Source of the DNA: Halorubrum vacuolatum | GTDB lineage: Archaea; Halobacteriota; Halobacteria; Halobacteriales; Haloferacaceae | Assembly: GCF_900188065.1 (NCBI RefSeq) | Contig: NZ_FZNQ01000019.1 | Span: 1 to 42,081, forward strand | Length of the DNA stretch: 42,081 nucleotides | Direction: 5' to 3' | Shown: one piece after another, positions 6,751 through 14,947 of the stretch | How the letters are laid out: every line of letters starts with the position of its first letter | Numbering within the stretch: position 1 is the stretch's first letter | Program-made: the position numbers and the translations under genes | The notes under the pieces: model-generated | What the model was told of the DNA's origin: nothing | The model's database searches: none | What the model saw: only the letters and a program-made list of their open reading frames with translations

Positions 6751-6760
6751 GCGTATAACG
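6751..6760 (-). promoter_or_regulatory. TATA box of the histone gene
   Basis: The minus strand reads CGTTATACGC about 25 bases before the ATG at 6729. This is the expected distance for a leaderless haloarchaeal transcript and supports the shorter histone start. Confidence 0.55.
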
Positions 6761-6887
6761 CTTTCCGTTAGGCGCCCTCTGGACGGTCGAGGCGGGTCAT
6801 CGAGTCCGTTGAGGCGCTCTCGGAAAGCCATCCCGGGCCGGGTTTGGCCGGGTGACGGCGAGGGGAGTCGACGAGGGACGGCGGGGA

Positions 6888-6944
6888 AGAGAACGCCGGA
6901 GAGGAGAACGCCGGGGAGGAGAACGCCGGGGAGGAGAATCGCCG
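6888..6944. repeat. Intergenic 15-bp tandem repeat
   Basis: About four copies of a unit close to GGAGAACGCCGGGGA lie head to tail between rpa2 and the histone promoter. They are purine-rich on the plus strand. Copy number is likely variable between strains. No function is evident. Confidence 0.6.
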
Positions 6945-6954
6945 ACAGCCGGGT

Positions 6955-8457
6955 TCAGAAGACGTCGGCGGCGTGGATCGTCCCGTTCCGTTCGGGGCCA
7001 CGGACGGTGACCTCCTCGCCGAGCCGGAGGGTCGCGTCCGTCTCGACCCGTTTCGTTTGCGTGCCGTCGTCGAGGATGACGGGGTCGCCGACCTGCACCA
7101 CGGTCCCGGTGAACTCGACGGTGTCCGTCCCGTCAGCCGCGGTGGTCACCGCGGTCCCATCGGTGTCGCCATCGACGGTCGCAGTGGCCACGGCACCCGT
7201 TTCGGTGTCGGCTGAACTGGCATCGTCGGCGCCGCCGTTTGTTGAACCGAACGCACCGAGGCCCGTCTCGGTACCGGTGGTCGCCGAGGTGGCGCTACCG
7301 GCCGACGCCTCGGCCGAACCGTCGGTCGCCTCCGAGCTGTTCGATCCGGCCGGCGGGGAGTCGAGCACGGAGACCGTCGAGCGCCAGTTCGCGGACGCCT
7401 CGAGGTCGTCCTGCCAGCCGTCCTTGATCAGGACGTCCGCGAAGACGACGTGGTCGGCGAGGTCGATGTCGGCGTCGGCCTTCTCGCCCCACAGCGCGAC
7501 GCGGATCTCGCCGGTGTCGTCTTTGATCCGGACGTTGCGGACCTGCCCCTCCGAGCCGTCATCGCGATCGAAGGTCCGTTTCGGGTCGCTCTCGATGACG
7601 CCGCCGGCGATATCGACGGTCTGGTCGATCTCCAGTTCGGCGATGGGCGTCGTCTCCGGAATGTACTCGACGTCCTCGTCGACGCGTTCGACCGTCCCAC
7701 GGTCGCCGACGTGCAGTTCGAGGTCGCCGTCGCGCTCGCGGACGTAGCCGTCGCCGACCTCGACGGTCTCGCCCGCCTCGAACTTCTCGACGAGGTCGGC
7801 TTTGTCGTCCCACATCGTGACCCTGACCCGGCCGGTCTCGTCGCCGACGGTCAGATTGGCGACCCGTCCTTCCGAGCCGTCGTCACGCGAGAAGGTGCGC
7901 ATGGAGCCGGTGTCGAGCACCTTGCCGACGAGGTCGACGTCGGAGGCACCGAGCGTGAGGTCCTCGACGCGATAGGTGTCGAGCACCTGCACGTCGACCT
8001 CGGCGTCCTCGTCCGGTTCGACCTTGTCGGCGCTGACCTCCAGCCCGCTGTATCCCTCCTTCGGGCGGCCCATCACCCGGAGGACCTGTCCGACCTCGAG
8101 CTCCTCCACGGCGGCGGTCGCCATCTCGTCCCAGAGCGCGACACGGACCGAGCCGGAGGCGTCGGCGATCTCGACGTTACAGACGCGGCCCTCGGCGTCC
8201 TCGCCGTCGCGTTCGAAGGTCCGGAGGTCGCCGATGGCGGTCACCTTCCCGAGGAACTTCACCTCGTTCATGCCCGGTTCGATGTCGGCGATGGTCTCGG
8301 CCTCCGCGTCCTGTAGCTCGTGGGCGATGAGCATCGCGGCCGTCTCCTCGTCCGCGAGGCCGCCCATCTGTTCGACTTTGTCCTCGACGGCCGCCCTGAA
8401 CGCCTCGATGTCCACGTCGGTGTCGAGGTCCTCATAGACGTCCTCGATCACTCCCAT
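6955..8457 (-). CDS. rpa2: Rpa2-like single-stranded DNA-binding protein with several OB folds
   Basis: The 500-aa protein binds single-stranded DNA in replication and repair. Three similar OB-fold units are visible near residues 55-150, 165-255 and 275-365. Each carries a run such as EGRVCNVEIADASGSVRVALWDE, GRVANLTVGDETGRVRVTMWDD or GQVRNVRIKDDTGEIRVALWGE. A Ser/Thr/Asp/Gly-rich linker (~390-445) leads to a further small OB-like end that finishes AADVF. The repeated R(V/I)xxWD pattern is typical of haloarchaeal RPA. Start at 8457 (MGVIEDVYEDL) is preferred over an extension of 11 codons that reads like untranslated DNA. Gene order with the histone and HDAC-like genes matches H. volcanii as I recall it, where rpa2 is essential. 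Confidence 0.9.
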   Translation of the reverse strand: MGVIEDVYEDLDTDVDIEAFRAAVEDKVEQMGGLADEETAAMLIAHELQDAEAETIADIEPGMNEVKFLGKVTAIGDLRTFERDGEDAEGRVCNVEIADASGSVRVALWDEMATAAVEELEVGQVLRVMGRPKEGYSGLEVSADKVEPDEDAEVDVQVLDTYRVEDLTLGASDVDLVGKVLDTGSMRTFSRDDGSEGRVANLTVGDETGRVRVTMWDDKADLVEKFEAGETVEVGDGYVRERDGDLELHVGDRGTVERVDEDVEYIPETTPIAELEIDQTVDIAGGVIESDPKRTFDRDDGSEGQVRNVRIKDDTGEIRVALWGEKADADIDLADHVVFADVLIKDGWQDDLEASANWRSTVSVLDSPPAGSNSSEATDGSAEASAGSATSATTGTETGLGAFGSTNGGADDASSADTETGAVATATVDGDTDGTAVTTAADGTDTVEFTGTVVQVGDPVILDDGTQTKRVETDATLRLGEEVTVRGPERNGTIHAADVF

Positions 8458-8638
8458 AACTCTACCTCGTCGGTTGGCGAGCCCTCGCATAAGCGTTGTC
8501 CTTGCCCGGTTCTCGCGGGTGAATCGCGCGCTCGCCGGCGACGATGAGAGCCGTGACGACGGCGATCCGAGAGCGGTTCACTATAGGCGATCACAGGGGA
8601 GGATCGTCTCGGTTTCGGATAAAAAGGTTGCCTGCCGA

Positions 8639-8836
8639 TCAGTTCTTCGTCTCGACGACGTAGCCGTCCGAGGAGACCGAGATGGAGGTCCGTGGGTCGG
8701 TCGACTCCGCGCCGAGATACTGCGCCGACTGGATCCCGATCGCCTCGAACGGGTAGAGGGCTCCGTCGGCCGAGGTGATTATCCGATCGAAACGACTCTC
8801 GAAGATATTCTTGATTCTCGTTCGAGTGTTTGCCAT
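8639..8836 (-). CDS. 65-aa small protein, unknown
   Basis: The product has a basic N-terminus (MANTRTRIKNIFESRFDRII) followed by a compact beta-like part with SISVSSDGYVVETKN at the end. It has no cysteines or membrane segment. Reading frame and codon use look genuine for this genome. Unusually, the ATG follows directly on AATATA, so the TATA-like string is too close to serve a leaderless start; the promoter is unclear. Conservation is likely but I do not recognise a family. Confidence 0.6.
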   Translation of the reverse strand: MANTRTRIKNIFESRFDRIITSADGALYPFEAIGIQSAQYLGAESTDPRTSISVSSDGYVVETKN

Positions 8837-8984
8837 TATATTGTAGTTAGGTTCGAGTTGTGAAGTAGGTTACGGGAAGCATGTGAACACGTGGTGAGCG
8901 AACCGTCCCCACGATCGTCGGGATATGGCGAGCCGGACGCTCGGTGATGAGCGGTTTTGAAAAGGAAGGCGAGCGGTCGGCCGC

Positions 8985-9635
8985 TCAGTAGCCGTCGACC
9001 ATCCGTTCGACGTACTTCGCGATCACGTCCACTTCCAAGTGAACGGGGTCGCCGACGTCCTTGTCCGAAAGCGTCGTCAGAGCGTAGGTCGTCGGGATGA
9101 TCGCGACGTCGAACTCCCCGTCCCGGCGGTCGGCGATCGTCAACGAGATTCCATCGAGCGTGACCGACCCCTTTTGAACCAGATAGCGGCCATGACCGTC
9201 CGGGATCGAGAAGGTGAATCGCCAGTCCTCGCCGACCCGGTCGATCCCGGTCACGGTCGCGACGGTGTCGACGTGGCCCTGAACGAGGTGCCCGTCGAAG
9301 CGCCCGTCCGCGGGCATCGCCCGCTCGACGTTGACGACGTCGCCCTCGCTGACGTCGCCGAGATAGGTCCGGTCGACCGTCTCGCGCGCGAGGAACACCT
9401 CGAACCACGACGCCGGACCGGCCGCGGACAGGTCGTCCGGTCCCCCGTCGGCCGCGCTGACGGTCGCGTTTCCGTGCCGCTCGACGGTGAGACAGACGCC
9501 ACTGACGCTTATCGACTGGCCGTGTGTCAGGGCATCGAATCCCAGTCCCGCAACGTCGATACGGAGCCTCAGTCCGTCGTCCGTCTCGGTTCGCTCGGAG
9601 ACGACGCCGGTTCCCTCGACGATACCGGTGAACAT
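8985..9635 (-). CDS. ribE: Riboflavin synthase (alpha-subunit type, two lumazine-binding barrels)
   Basis: It dismutates two 6,7-dimethyl-8-ribityllumazine molecules to riboflavin. The N-terminal MFTGIVEG is the family hallmark. The two internally similar beta barrels are marked by SISVSGVCLTV (~42-52) and SVTLDGISLTI (~136-146). Length (216 aa) is normal for the family. This is the bacterial-type enzyme, not the lumazine-synthase-like RibC of methanogens; haloarchaea are known to carry this form. The start at MFTGIV is unambiguous. It is divergent from the SDR gene at 9753, with about 117 bases between. Confidence 0.95.
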   Translation of the reverse strand: MFTGIVEGTGVVSERTETDDGLRLRIDVAGLGFDALTHGQSISVSGVCLTVERHGNATVSAADGGPDDLSAAGPASWFEVFLARETVDRTYLGDVSEGDVVNVERAMPADGRFDGHLVQGHVDTVATVTGIDRVGEDWRFTFSIPDGHGRYLVQKGSVTLDGISLTIADRRDGEFDVAIIPTTYALTTLSDKDVGDPVHLEVDVIAKYVERMVDGY

Positions 9636-9752
9636 ACCCGAACCGGGGGGCGGCCGACACAAAGCCTTCCGGGTTCGGGATCGGGGTCGCGGCACGCCTT
9701 GCGGACGGCACCGACCCGAGGACGTATCCACGCGGAGACCGAACCGGCGAGC

Positions 9753-10616
9753 ATGCGGATCGTGTGTGCGGGGGCCGCGGGCGGCATCGGTCGGCGGGCG
9801 GTGAGCCGATTCCTCGACGCCGGTCACGAGGTCGTGGCGCTCGATCGCGACGCGGACGGGCTCGATTCCCTGCGTGAGTCGGTCGATCACACGGAGGCGC
9901 TGGAGGCGACGGTCGTCGACCTGACGAACGAGGAGCATGCCGCCGCGGCCGTGGAGGGAGTCGCGGCGGACGCCGTCGTGAGCTGTGTGGGGTGGTATTC
10001 CCTCGGCGCGGTGGAGGACTGCTCGCCCGAGCGGCTGCGTGAACACCTCGAGGCGAACCTAGTCGCCGTCCACGCCGTCGTCCAGCCCCTGTTGTCGACG
10101 CTCCGGGCTCGGTCGGGCCGGGTCGTCATCGTCGGATCGATGGCCGGAAGCGTGCCGCTCCCGTTTCACGGCGGGTACAGCGCCGCGAAGGCGGGACTCG
10201 CCGCGTACGCAACGACGCTCAGACGCGAACTCCGGGCTCACGACGTCGATGTCGTGCTCATCGAACCGGGGCCGACGAGAACGGGATTCAACGAGCGGGC
10301 GGCGACCGCGTTGCGTGAGGCGATCGGGACGAACGACGGGGATCGGGAACCACGCCGGCCGGACGGATCGCCGTATACGGACGTCTATCGGGCCTTCGAG
10401 TCGTACGCACCGGAGTCGGTTCCACCGGAGACGGTCACGACGCGAGTGGTGACCGCGACGACGACGCGCCGACCGAGGGCCCGCTACCGCGTCGGGGCAC
10501 GGGCGCGGTGGCTGCCACGGGTCGGCGCGATCCTTCCGACCGGAGCCTTCGACCGGCTCGTCCGGTCGGGAATGCCCGACGGGAGACTCGGTCGATGGAT
10601 CGACAGACGGCGATAA
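9753..10616 (+). CDS. Short-chain dehydrogenase/reductase
   Basis: This 287-aa SDR has the nucleotide-binding turn GAAGGIG at residues 7-13, a Ser in VIVGSMAGS and the YSAAK catalytic Tyr-Lys pair. A basic C-terminal part (TTRRPRARYRVGARARWLPR) is common in SDRs of this group. Asp at the end of the second strand (ALDRD) hints at NAD(H) preference. The substrate cannot be told; candidates include steroid-like, sugar or lipid ketones. The ATG at 9753 begins immediately before the first strand. The gene is convergent with a TFB gene about 45 bases downstream. Confidence 0.85.
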   Translation: MRIVCAGAAGGIGRRAVSRFLDAGHEVVALDRDADGLDSLRESVDHTEALEATVVDLTNEEHAAAAVEGVAADAVVSCVGWYSLGAVEDCSPERLREHLEANLVAVHAVVQPLLSTLRARSGRVVIVGSMAGSVPLPFHGGYSAAKAGLAAYATTLRRELRAHDVDVVLIEPGPTRTGFNERAATALREAIGTNDGDREPRRPDGSPYTDVYRAFESYAPESVPPETVTTRVVTATTTRRPRARYRVGARARWLPRVGAILPTGAFDRLVRSGMPDGRLGRWIDRRR

Positions 10617-10661
10617 GCGGGGCGAGAGGCGAACCGGCCCGACCGTGAGCCAGCGGATCGA

Positions 10662-11636
10662 TCAGTCCCGATACGCGTCGAGGACCTCCCGATACCGGTT
10701 GCGGATGGTGACCTCGCTCACGTCTGCCGCCTCGGCGACGTCCGATTGGGTGATGGTCACGTCCTCGATCGTCGCCGCCGCGTACAGCGCCGCCGCCGCG
10801 ATCCCGACGGGATGGCGGCCGCTATGGACGCCCGCATCCGTCGCCGCCCGGACCAGTTCGCGTGCGCGCCGGGTGACGGCATCGGAGCAGTCGAGCGCCG
10901 AGGCGAATCGGCCGACGTACTCGTTCGGGTCGGTCGGCGGGACCTTGAGCGACAGTTCGCGGTTGATGTAGCGGTAGGTGCGCTCGATCTCGAGGGCGTC
11001 GATCCGGCTTACGGTCGCGACCTCGTCGATGCTGCGGGCGATCCCGTCGAGCCGCGTCGCCGCATACAGCGCCGCCGCGGCGACCCCCTCTATCGACCGA
11101 CCGGGAAGCAACCCCTGGTCCAGCGCGCGGCGATAGATGACCGAGGCGGTCTCGCGCGTCGAACGTGGGACACCGAGTCCGGAAGCCATGCGATCGATCT
11201 CCCCGAGCGCGTACTTCAGGTTCCGATCCTCTGCATCCTGAGTGCGAAATCGCTCGTGCCACGTGCGGAGCCGGCGCATCTCGGCGCGTCGCTCCGCCGA
11301 GAGGACTCGACCGGCCGCGTCGCGGTCGCGCCAGTCGATGTCCGTCGAGAGCCCACGGTCGTGGATGAGCTCGGTCGCCGGCGCGCCGACGCGGGAGCGC
11401 TCCGTGCGCTGTGAGTCGTCGTAGGCCCGCCACTCCGGACCGTGATCGACCCGGTCTGCGTCGACGACCAGCCCGCACTCCGCACAGTGGAGCTCCGCCG
11501 CCTCCTCGGCGACGACGAGTCCGCCGTCACACTCGGGGCAGCGCTCGCCGGCGGCCGCGCGGGTCGTGGAGGTTTCACTCGTCCCGCCCGTGCGATCGCG
11601 CTCCCGAATCCGTGACGGACCGCTCTCGGCGGTCAC
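10662..11636 (-). CDS. tfb: Transcription initiation factor TFB
   Basis: TFB recruits RNA polymerase to TBP-bound promoters. A zinc ribbon uses Cys33, Cys36, Cys51 and Cys54 (CPEC...CAEC). It is followed by the B-reader region (GPEWRAYDDS...RSRVGAP...HDRGLSTDIDWRDRDAAGR). Two cyclin repeats follow at ~125-215 and ~220-320, the second with SDVAEAADVSEVTIRNRYRE, the helix-turn-helix that reads the BRE. The start is GTG; no later Met is possible without losing the zinc ribbon. A strongly AT-rich promoter with 21-bp-spaced direct repeats and a leaderless 23-codon frame lie upstream. A second TFB is encoded at 20256-21233. Confidence 0.95.
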   Translation of the reverse strand: MTAESGPSRIRERDRTGGTSETSTTRAAAGERCPECDGGLVVAEEAAELHCAECGLVVDADRVDHGPEWRAYDDSQRTERSRVGAPATELIHDRGLSTDIDWRDRDAAGRVLSAERRAEMRRLRTWHERFRTQDAEDRNLKYALGEIDRMASGLGVPRSTRETASVIYRRALDQGLLPGRSIEGVAAAALYAATRLDGIARSIDEVATVSRIDALEIERTYRYINRELSLKVPPTDPNEYVGRFASALDCSDAVTRRARELVRAATDAGVHSGRHPVGIAAAALYAAATIEDVTITQSDVAEAADVSEVTIRNRYREVLDAYRD

Positions 11637-11642
11637 CGCGTT

Positions 11643-11714
11643 TCACCCCGGAGTCGTTCGGTGCCCGCCCGTGGCGACACGGGGTCGGATGGGTGCAGCC
11701 ACACCATGTTGCAT
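11643..11714 (-). CDS. Possible 23-aa leaderless upstream ORF before tfb
   Basis: A 23-residue frame (MQHGVAAPIRPRVATGGHR and four more) starts about 22 bases after a TATA box and stops 6 bases before the GTG of the TFB gene. If transcription begins at the usual distance from TATA, the mRNA would start at or just before this ATG. The peptide might couple ribosomes to the weak GTG start. The peptide itself has no recognisable motif, so this is a positional inference. Confidence 0.3.
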   Translation of the reverse strand: MQHGVAAPIRPRVATGGHRTTPG

Positions 11715-11731
11715 CCCTACTCCGCTCAGAT

Positions 11732-11789
11732 TGATAAATTTTTTTGATTTCTGAACAGGTGTTTTTGGCTTTTTAGTAACTGTTTTTGG
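11732..11789 (-). promoter_or_regulatory. tfb promoter region: TATA box and paired direct repeats
   Basis: On the minus strand TTTATCAA (11732-11739) is a good TATA box. Upstream of it two identical CCAAAAACA motifs (plus-strand TGTTTTTGG at 11760-11768 and 11781-11789) are spaced exactly 21 bases apart, two helical turns. Same-face spacing suggests a dimeric activator or repressor site. The whole block is far richer in A/T than its surroundings. Confidence 0.5.
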
Positions 11790-11904
11790 TTTCGTTCGGA
11801 AGCGCGCGGGGACCCCTCCTCGAAACGACATCGATCGGGACACGGAGCGTCCGGACGACCCGGTTCGGCCACGGGGTTATCCGAACGCGTTCCCTCGTGA
11901 TGAT

Positions 11905-12666
11905 ATGGACGAGACGACGGCCACGAGGAAGACGATGGATCCACGGGATCGTGCCATACACGCCCTGGCTGCCGAACGCCACGATGTCGCCGCCGAAGCG
12001 TACACCACCGCGGCGCGAGCCATCCTCGCCGGACACGGCCCGGCCGGGCTCGGGGCGTACGAAGCGGTCGAACGGTCACGGGCGGGATGGGCGCTCGCGG
12101 CGTTCGCGACCGCGGCGGTCTGTCACCGGATCGCCGGAGCCGAGACGCGGGCGGACGCGCCCGTCGCCGAGGGGATCGTCGTCGCCGGCGAACTCCGCGA
12201 TCACGTGCTCGAGACGCCCGTCGAACGGGCGGTCTGCAACGAGTTCGTCGGCGATCTTCGGGCCGTCATCGACGACGGCGAACGGGCGGAGGCGGCCTAC
12301 GATCGAGCCGTACGGGCGTACGACTCCCTCGACCTCGACGCACCCGCCGCGGAGACCGGACGGCCGTTCCTCCAGGCCGGCACGGAGCTGTGCACGCACC
12401 TCTCACGGCCCGACGACCTCTCCTGGGACGATCTCCACGGCGGGGGCGGCCCAGATGCGCTGACCCGACGGGTCGCGGTTAAACGGTCACGGATGCAAGC
12501 CCTCGCTCGGGCGCGCGTGTCGAACGGAAAGCTCCACGCGCCGCGGGGATCCACGGAGTATCGGACCGGTCGGTTCATCTGTCCGGCGTGTGGGTCGGAC
12601 GACGTCAACTACGTGGCGAACACGACGCTCTGTCTGCGGTGTTCGACGCCGACGGAGCCGAACTGA
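11905..12666 (+). CDS. 253-aa haloarchaeal protein with C-terminal zinc ribbon
   Basis: Residues ~10-180 are a helical, Ala-rich region with repeated patterns such as ERHDVAAEAYTTAARAIL and AEAAYDRAVRAYDSLDLD, resembling TPR-like helical hairpins. Residues ~226-247 form a zinc ribbon: CPACGSDDVNY...CLRC. A function cannot be assigned; helical repeats with a zinc ribbon suggest a protein-binding scaffold, by inference. The ATG at 11905 follows an AT-poor leader; a start 10 codons later (MDPRDRAIHALAAERHD) is also possible and begins closer to the ordered part. Confidence 0.75.
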   Translation: MDETTATRKTMDPRDRAIHALAAERHDVAAEAYTTAARAILAGHGPAGLGAYEAVERSRAGWALAAFATAAVCHRIAGAETRADAPVAEGIVVAGELRDHVLETPVERAVCNEFVGDLRAVIDDGERAEAAYDRAVRAYDSLDLDAPAAETGRPFLQAGTELCTHLSRPDDLSWDDLHGGGGPDALTRRVAVKRSRMQALARARVSNGKLHAPRGSTEYRTGRFICPACGSDDVNYVANTTLCLRCSTPTEPN

Positions 12667-12736
12667 GTGGACGCGCGTACACATCGAACGGCGATGTCGG
12701 GCACAAACGACGACGATACCGTTAACAGCCCCCCGG

Positions 12737-12746
12737 TGTATAAATA
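12737..12746 (+). promoter_or_regulatory. Strong TATA-like box very close to a start codon
   Basis: TGTATAAATA is a near-ideal archaeal TATA box but ends only 6 bases before the ATG at 12753. Transcription from it would begin inside the annotated coding region, near 12766. Either another promoter serves the regulator gene or this box serves as a control site within the promoter. Confidence 0.45.
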
Positions 12747-12752
12747 GGGCGA

Positions 12753-13577
12753 ATGATGTCGGAGGAGAACCCACGCGACGGGATACGCTATCTCTCCGGG
12801 TCGCCGGCGCGGGTCGCGATCCTGCGAACGATCCGTCGGGAGCCGCGCCGACCGGCGGCGATCACCGACGAGATCGAAGCGACGCGGACGACGGTCCAAC
12901 GCGTCCTCGCGGGGTTTCGTGAGCGACGCTGGGTGGTTACACGCGAAGGCGACTATCACATGACGCCCGCCGGCGAGCGTGTCCACGACGCCTATGAATC
13001 GTTACTGGAGGAGGTCGAACTGGCCGACCGGGTGGGGCGGTTCGCCGCCGACCTCGAGCGTGCGGACGCCGGCTTCCCGGCCGAGGGACTCACATGTGGC
13101 GAACTCACGGTCGCGGACGGCCGCGACCCGCTCGCTGCGGTCGACCGGGTCGTCGAGATCATCCGCGAGGCGGCTGGTGAGGAGGTACAGGCCATCTCAC
13201 CCATCGTCACGCGCCGATACAACGAGGCCGCAGCCGGTACCCTCGATCACGGGGCACGGATCCGGCTCGTGATCGACAAGGAGGTCATGGCGGCGTCGGT
13301 CGCGGAGTTCACCTCGGCGACCGAACGTGCGCTGGAGGACGAGGACGCGACGGTCCTCGTCGCCGCGGAGCCGGTCGAGTACGGGCTCTTCACACGCGGC
13401 GATCACGTCTGTGTCGTCACACACGACGACCGAAACAGTCCACGGTGTGTCTTCGAGTCCCGCGATCCGATAGTCCGTACGTGGGCCGAGGAGCGATTCG
13501 AACGATACTGTGACGGGGCGAAACCGCTCACCGAGGTCATCGACGGGATGACTGAAAACCGATCATCGACGATGTGA
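12753..13577 (+). CDS. Winged-helix transcription regulator, FilR1/DUF1724 type
   Basis: The N-terminal ~75 residues are a winged helix (SPARVAILRTIRREPRRPAA, TTVQRVLAGFRERRWVV). The remainder (~105-265) matches the methanogenesis-regulator FilR1 sensor domain found in many haloarchaeal regulators, with VQAISPIVTRRYN, RIRLVIDKEV and a YGLFTRGDHVCVV strand pair. Ligand and targets are unknown. Two adjacent ATGs (12753 and 12756) are possible starts; both lie very close to a strong TATA-like box, which is discordant with a leaderless promoter. No later Met or GTG precedes the winged helix, so the N-terminus is probably right and the promoter is elsewhere. Confidence 0.88.
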   Translation: MMSEENPRDGIRYLSGSPARVAILRTIRREPRRPAAITDEIEATRTTVQRVLAGFRERRWVVTREGDYHMTPAGERVHDAYESLLEEVELADRVGRFAADLERADAGFPAEGLTCGELTVADGRDPLAAVDRVVEIIREAAGEEVQAISPIVTRRYNEAAAGTLDHGARIRLVIDKEVMAASVAEFTSATERALEDEDATVLVAAEPVEYGLFTRGDHVCVVTHDDRNSPRCVFESRDPIVRTWAEERFERYCDGAKPLTEVIDGMTENRSSTM

Positions 13578-14003
13578 CCCAAAAGCGACCATCAGCGACT
13601 CGCCGACGACATCGACGACCGATCGAGGCGTTCCCTCGGCGCCGACCGCCTCAGCGCGACTCGTCCTCCTCCTTCGAACCGGGGGTCTCGCGCGGGTCGA
13701 AGTTGGTCGGGACGACGGTTGGATGGGCGATACCGAACGAGCTGGAGCGTGCGGCCATAACGGGAGAAAGGAGGCGCTCCACCATCTAAAAATTACCCAT
13801 GTGCATAATGCATGGCCGGAGCCGCGGGGTATGCATCGAGGACATATCCATGAGCGGGACGCATCCACGCGGTCGGCGGAACTCCCCGGACGAATGTTCG
13901 GGGCGTGAGCGTGGAGGTTCGTCATCGTCCGTCATCGGTCGGGACGCGCGAGGAACGGTCCACGGTCGGGGGCAAGTTCGAGGGCGGCCGATGCGCGACG
14001 GCG
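13578..14003. other. 426-base intergenic region with palindrome, no supported gene
   Basis: Frames on both strands are Arg/Ser/Pro-rich and look antisense or random. A short AT-rich spot near 13786-13830 includes TAAAAATTA and an imperfect palindrome. A small frame begins at 13799 within that palindrome but has no family resemblance. The region separates a plus-strand regulator from a minus-strand pyrophosphatase gene and would have no need of a promoter, so the AT-rich spot could mark a small RNA. Confidence 0.35.
13797..13815. promoter_or_regulatory. Imperfect palindrome, possible operator
   Basis: CCATGTGCATAATGCATGG reads nearly the same on both strands, with an extra GT in the left arm. 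It sits in the only AT-rich part of the intergenic region and next to TAAAAATTA, a possible TATA box. Confidence 0.3.
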
Positions 14004-14537
14004 TCAGCCGAAGTGTTCGGCGTACAGGTCCTGTGCGTGACGAATAGCGTCCTTGGCGGCGGCTTTGTCCTCCCAGCCCAGCGTCTCGACCTCCTTGCCC
14101 GCCTCGAGGTTTTTATACGTCGAAAAGAACTCGTCGATCTCCGCACGGGTCTGATCGGGGATATCCGCAAGGTCCTCGATATGATCGAATCGGGGGTCCT
14201 CTATCGGGACCGCGATCACCTTGTCGTCCTGTTCGCCGTCGTCGTCCATCCGCATCAACGCGACGGGACGCGCCTCGATGACACAGCCGGGGAACGTCCG
14301 ATCCTCGACCAACACCATCACGTCGAAGGGGTCGCCGTCGTCGTAATACGAGCGCGGAATGAAGCCGTAATCGGCCGGATAATGGACGTTCGAGTGAAGC
14401 ACCCGGTCGAGGACGACCGCGGGAATGTCCTTGTCGTATTCGTATTTGTTGCGATCGCCTTTGAGACACTCGACGACGGCGTAGATCTCCTCGGGTGCGT
14501 TCGGTCCCGTCTCGAGGTCCTCCCAGAGGTTCGTCAT
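14004..14537 (-). CDS. ppa: Inorganic pyrophosphatase (family I)
   Basis: It hydrolyses pyrophosphate from nucleic-acid and protein synthesis to phosphate. The family signature DGDPFDV lies at about residues 65-71, preceded by NVHYPADYGFIPRSY. Further metal-binding acids are in EDPRFDHIEDLADIP and the basic active-site residues in KYEYDKD. Length (177 aa) is exactly typical. The start at 14537 (MTNLWEDLETGP) is the conserved one; an upstream extension reads like leader sequence. It is divergent from the PadR-type gene across about 410 bases. Confidence 0.97.
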   Translation of the reverse strand: MTNLWEDLETGPNAPEEIYAVVECLKGDRNKYEYDKDIPAVVLDRVLHSNVHYPADYGFIPRSYYDDGDPFDVMVLVEDRTFPGCVIEARPVALMRMDDDGEQDDKVIAVPIEDPRFDHIEDLADIPDQTRAEIDEFFSTYKNLEAGKEVETLGWEDKAAAKDAIRHAQDLYAEHFG

Positions 14538-14947
14538 ATGTGTTCCCGTCCGGTCAAGGTCATCAAAGCCCTTTCGGGTCGCAGTTCGAGGATGAACGAG
14601 GGTCGAATCGGCGTCACAGCGGTGCGTCAGTTGGTCGGGAGCAAACCAGACGGATATCAGCGTGACTCCCGCGGACCCGCCCCGACTTCCCGCAGCGCAT
14701 GTTGCAGGGATGGGTGAGAGTCGCACAATTATGAATCATCGACGGAGGTTTCCCAAAAGTAACGATTTTTCGATTGATACGACAACGTTCCGAAATATCC
14801 ATGATCCGGATCGGCAGGTTCGTCAGCTGAATTTTCGACACACTGCGCGTGTTCGAACGTCTCGTCACCGTTTGTCAGCAGGGATAACGAATCAAATCGT
14901 GACGATTCTTGAGAAACGTTATATGTCCGGGTGACATTTCAGCAGCT
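14538..14947. other. 410-base divergent intergenic region
   Basis: This region separates divergent ppa and the PadR-type gene. Its right half (about 14725-14935) is unusually AT-rich for this chromosome, with runs such as CGATTTTTCGATTG and a TATA box at 14917-14926. No open frame of credible composition is present. It is probably regulatory for both flanking genes. Confidence 0.5.
14917..14926 (+). promoter_or_regulatory. TATA box of the PadR-type gene
   Basis: CGTTATATGT lies about 26 bases before the ATG at 14948. This spacing predicts a leaderless transcript and supports MSEAQAV as the N-terminus rather than the start 13 codons upstream. Confidence 0.6.

Noticed and set aside
8985-10046. 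Longer form of riboflavin synthase with a 137-residue N-terminal extension
   Set aside because: MFTGIVEG is the universal start of the family; the extension is antisense to the SDR gene.
13563-13925. Minus-strand 120-codon frame in the intergenic region
   Set aside because: Arg/Pro/Ser-rich, overlaps the regulator gene end and has no promoter or family.
13799-14047. 82-codon plus-strand frame starting inside the palindrome
   Set aside because: Overlaps the pyrophosphatase gene end and loses protein-like composition after ~50 codons; kept only as a remote possibility for a shorter gene.
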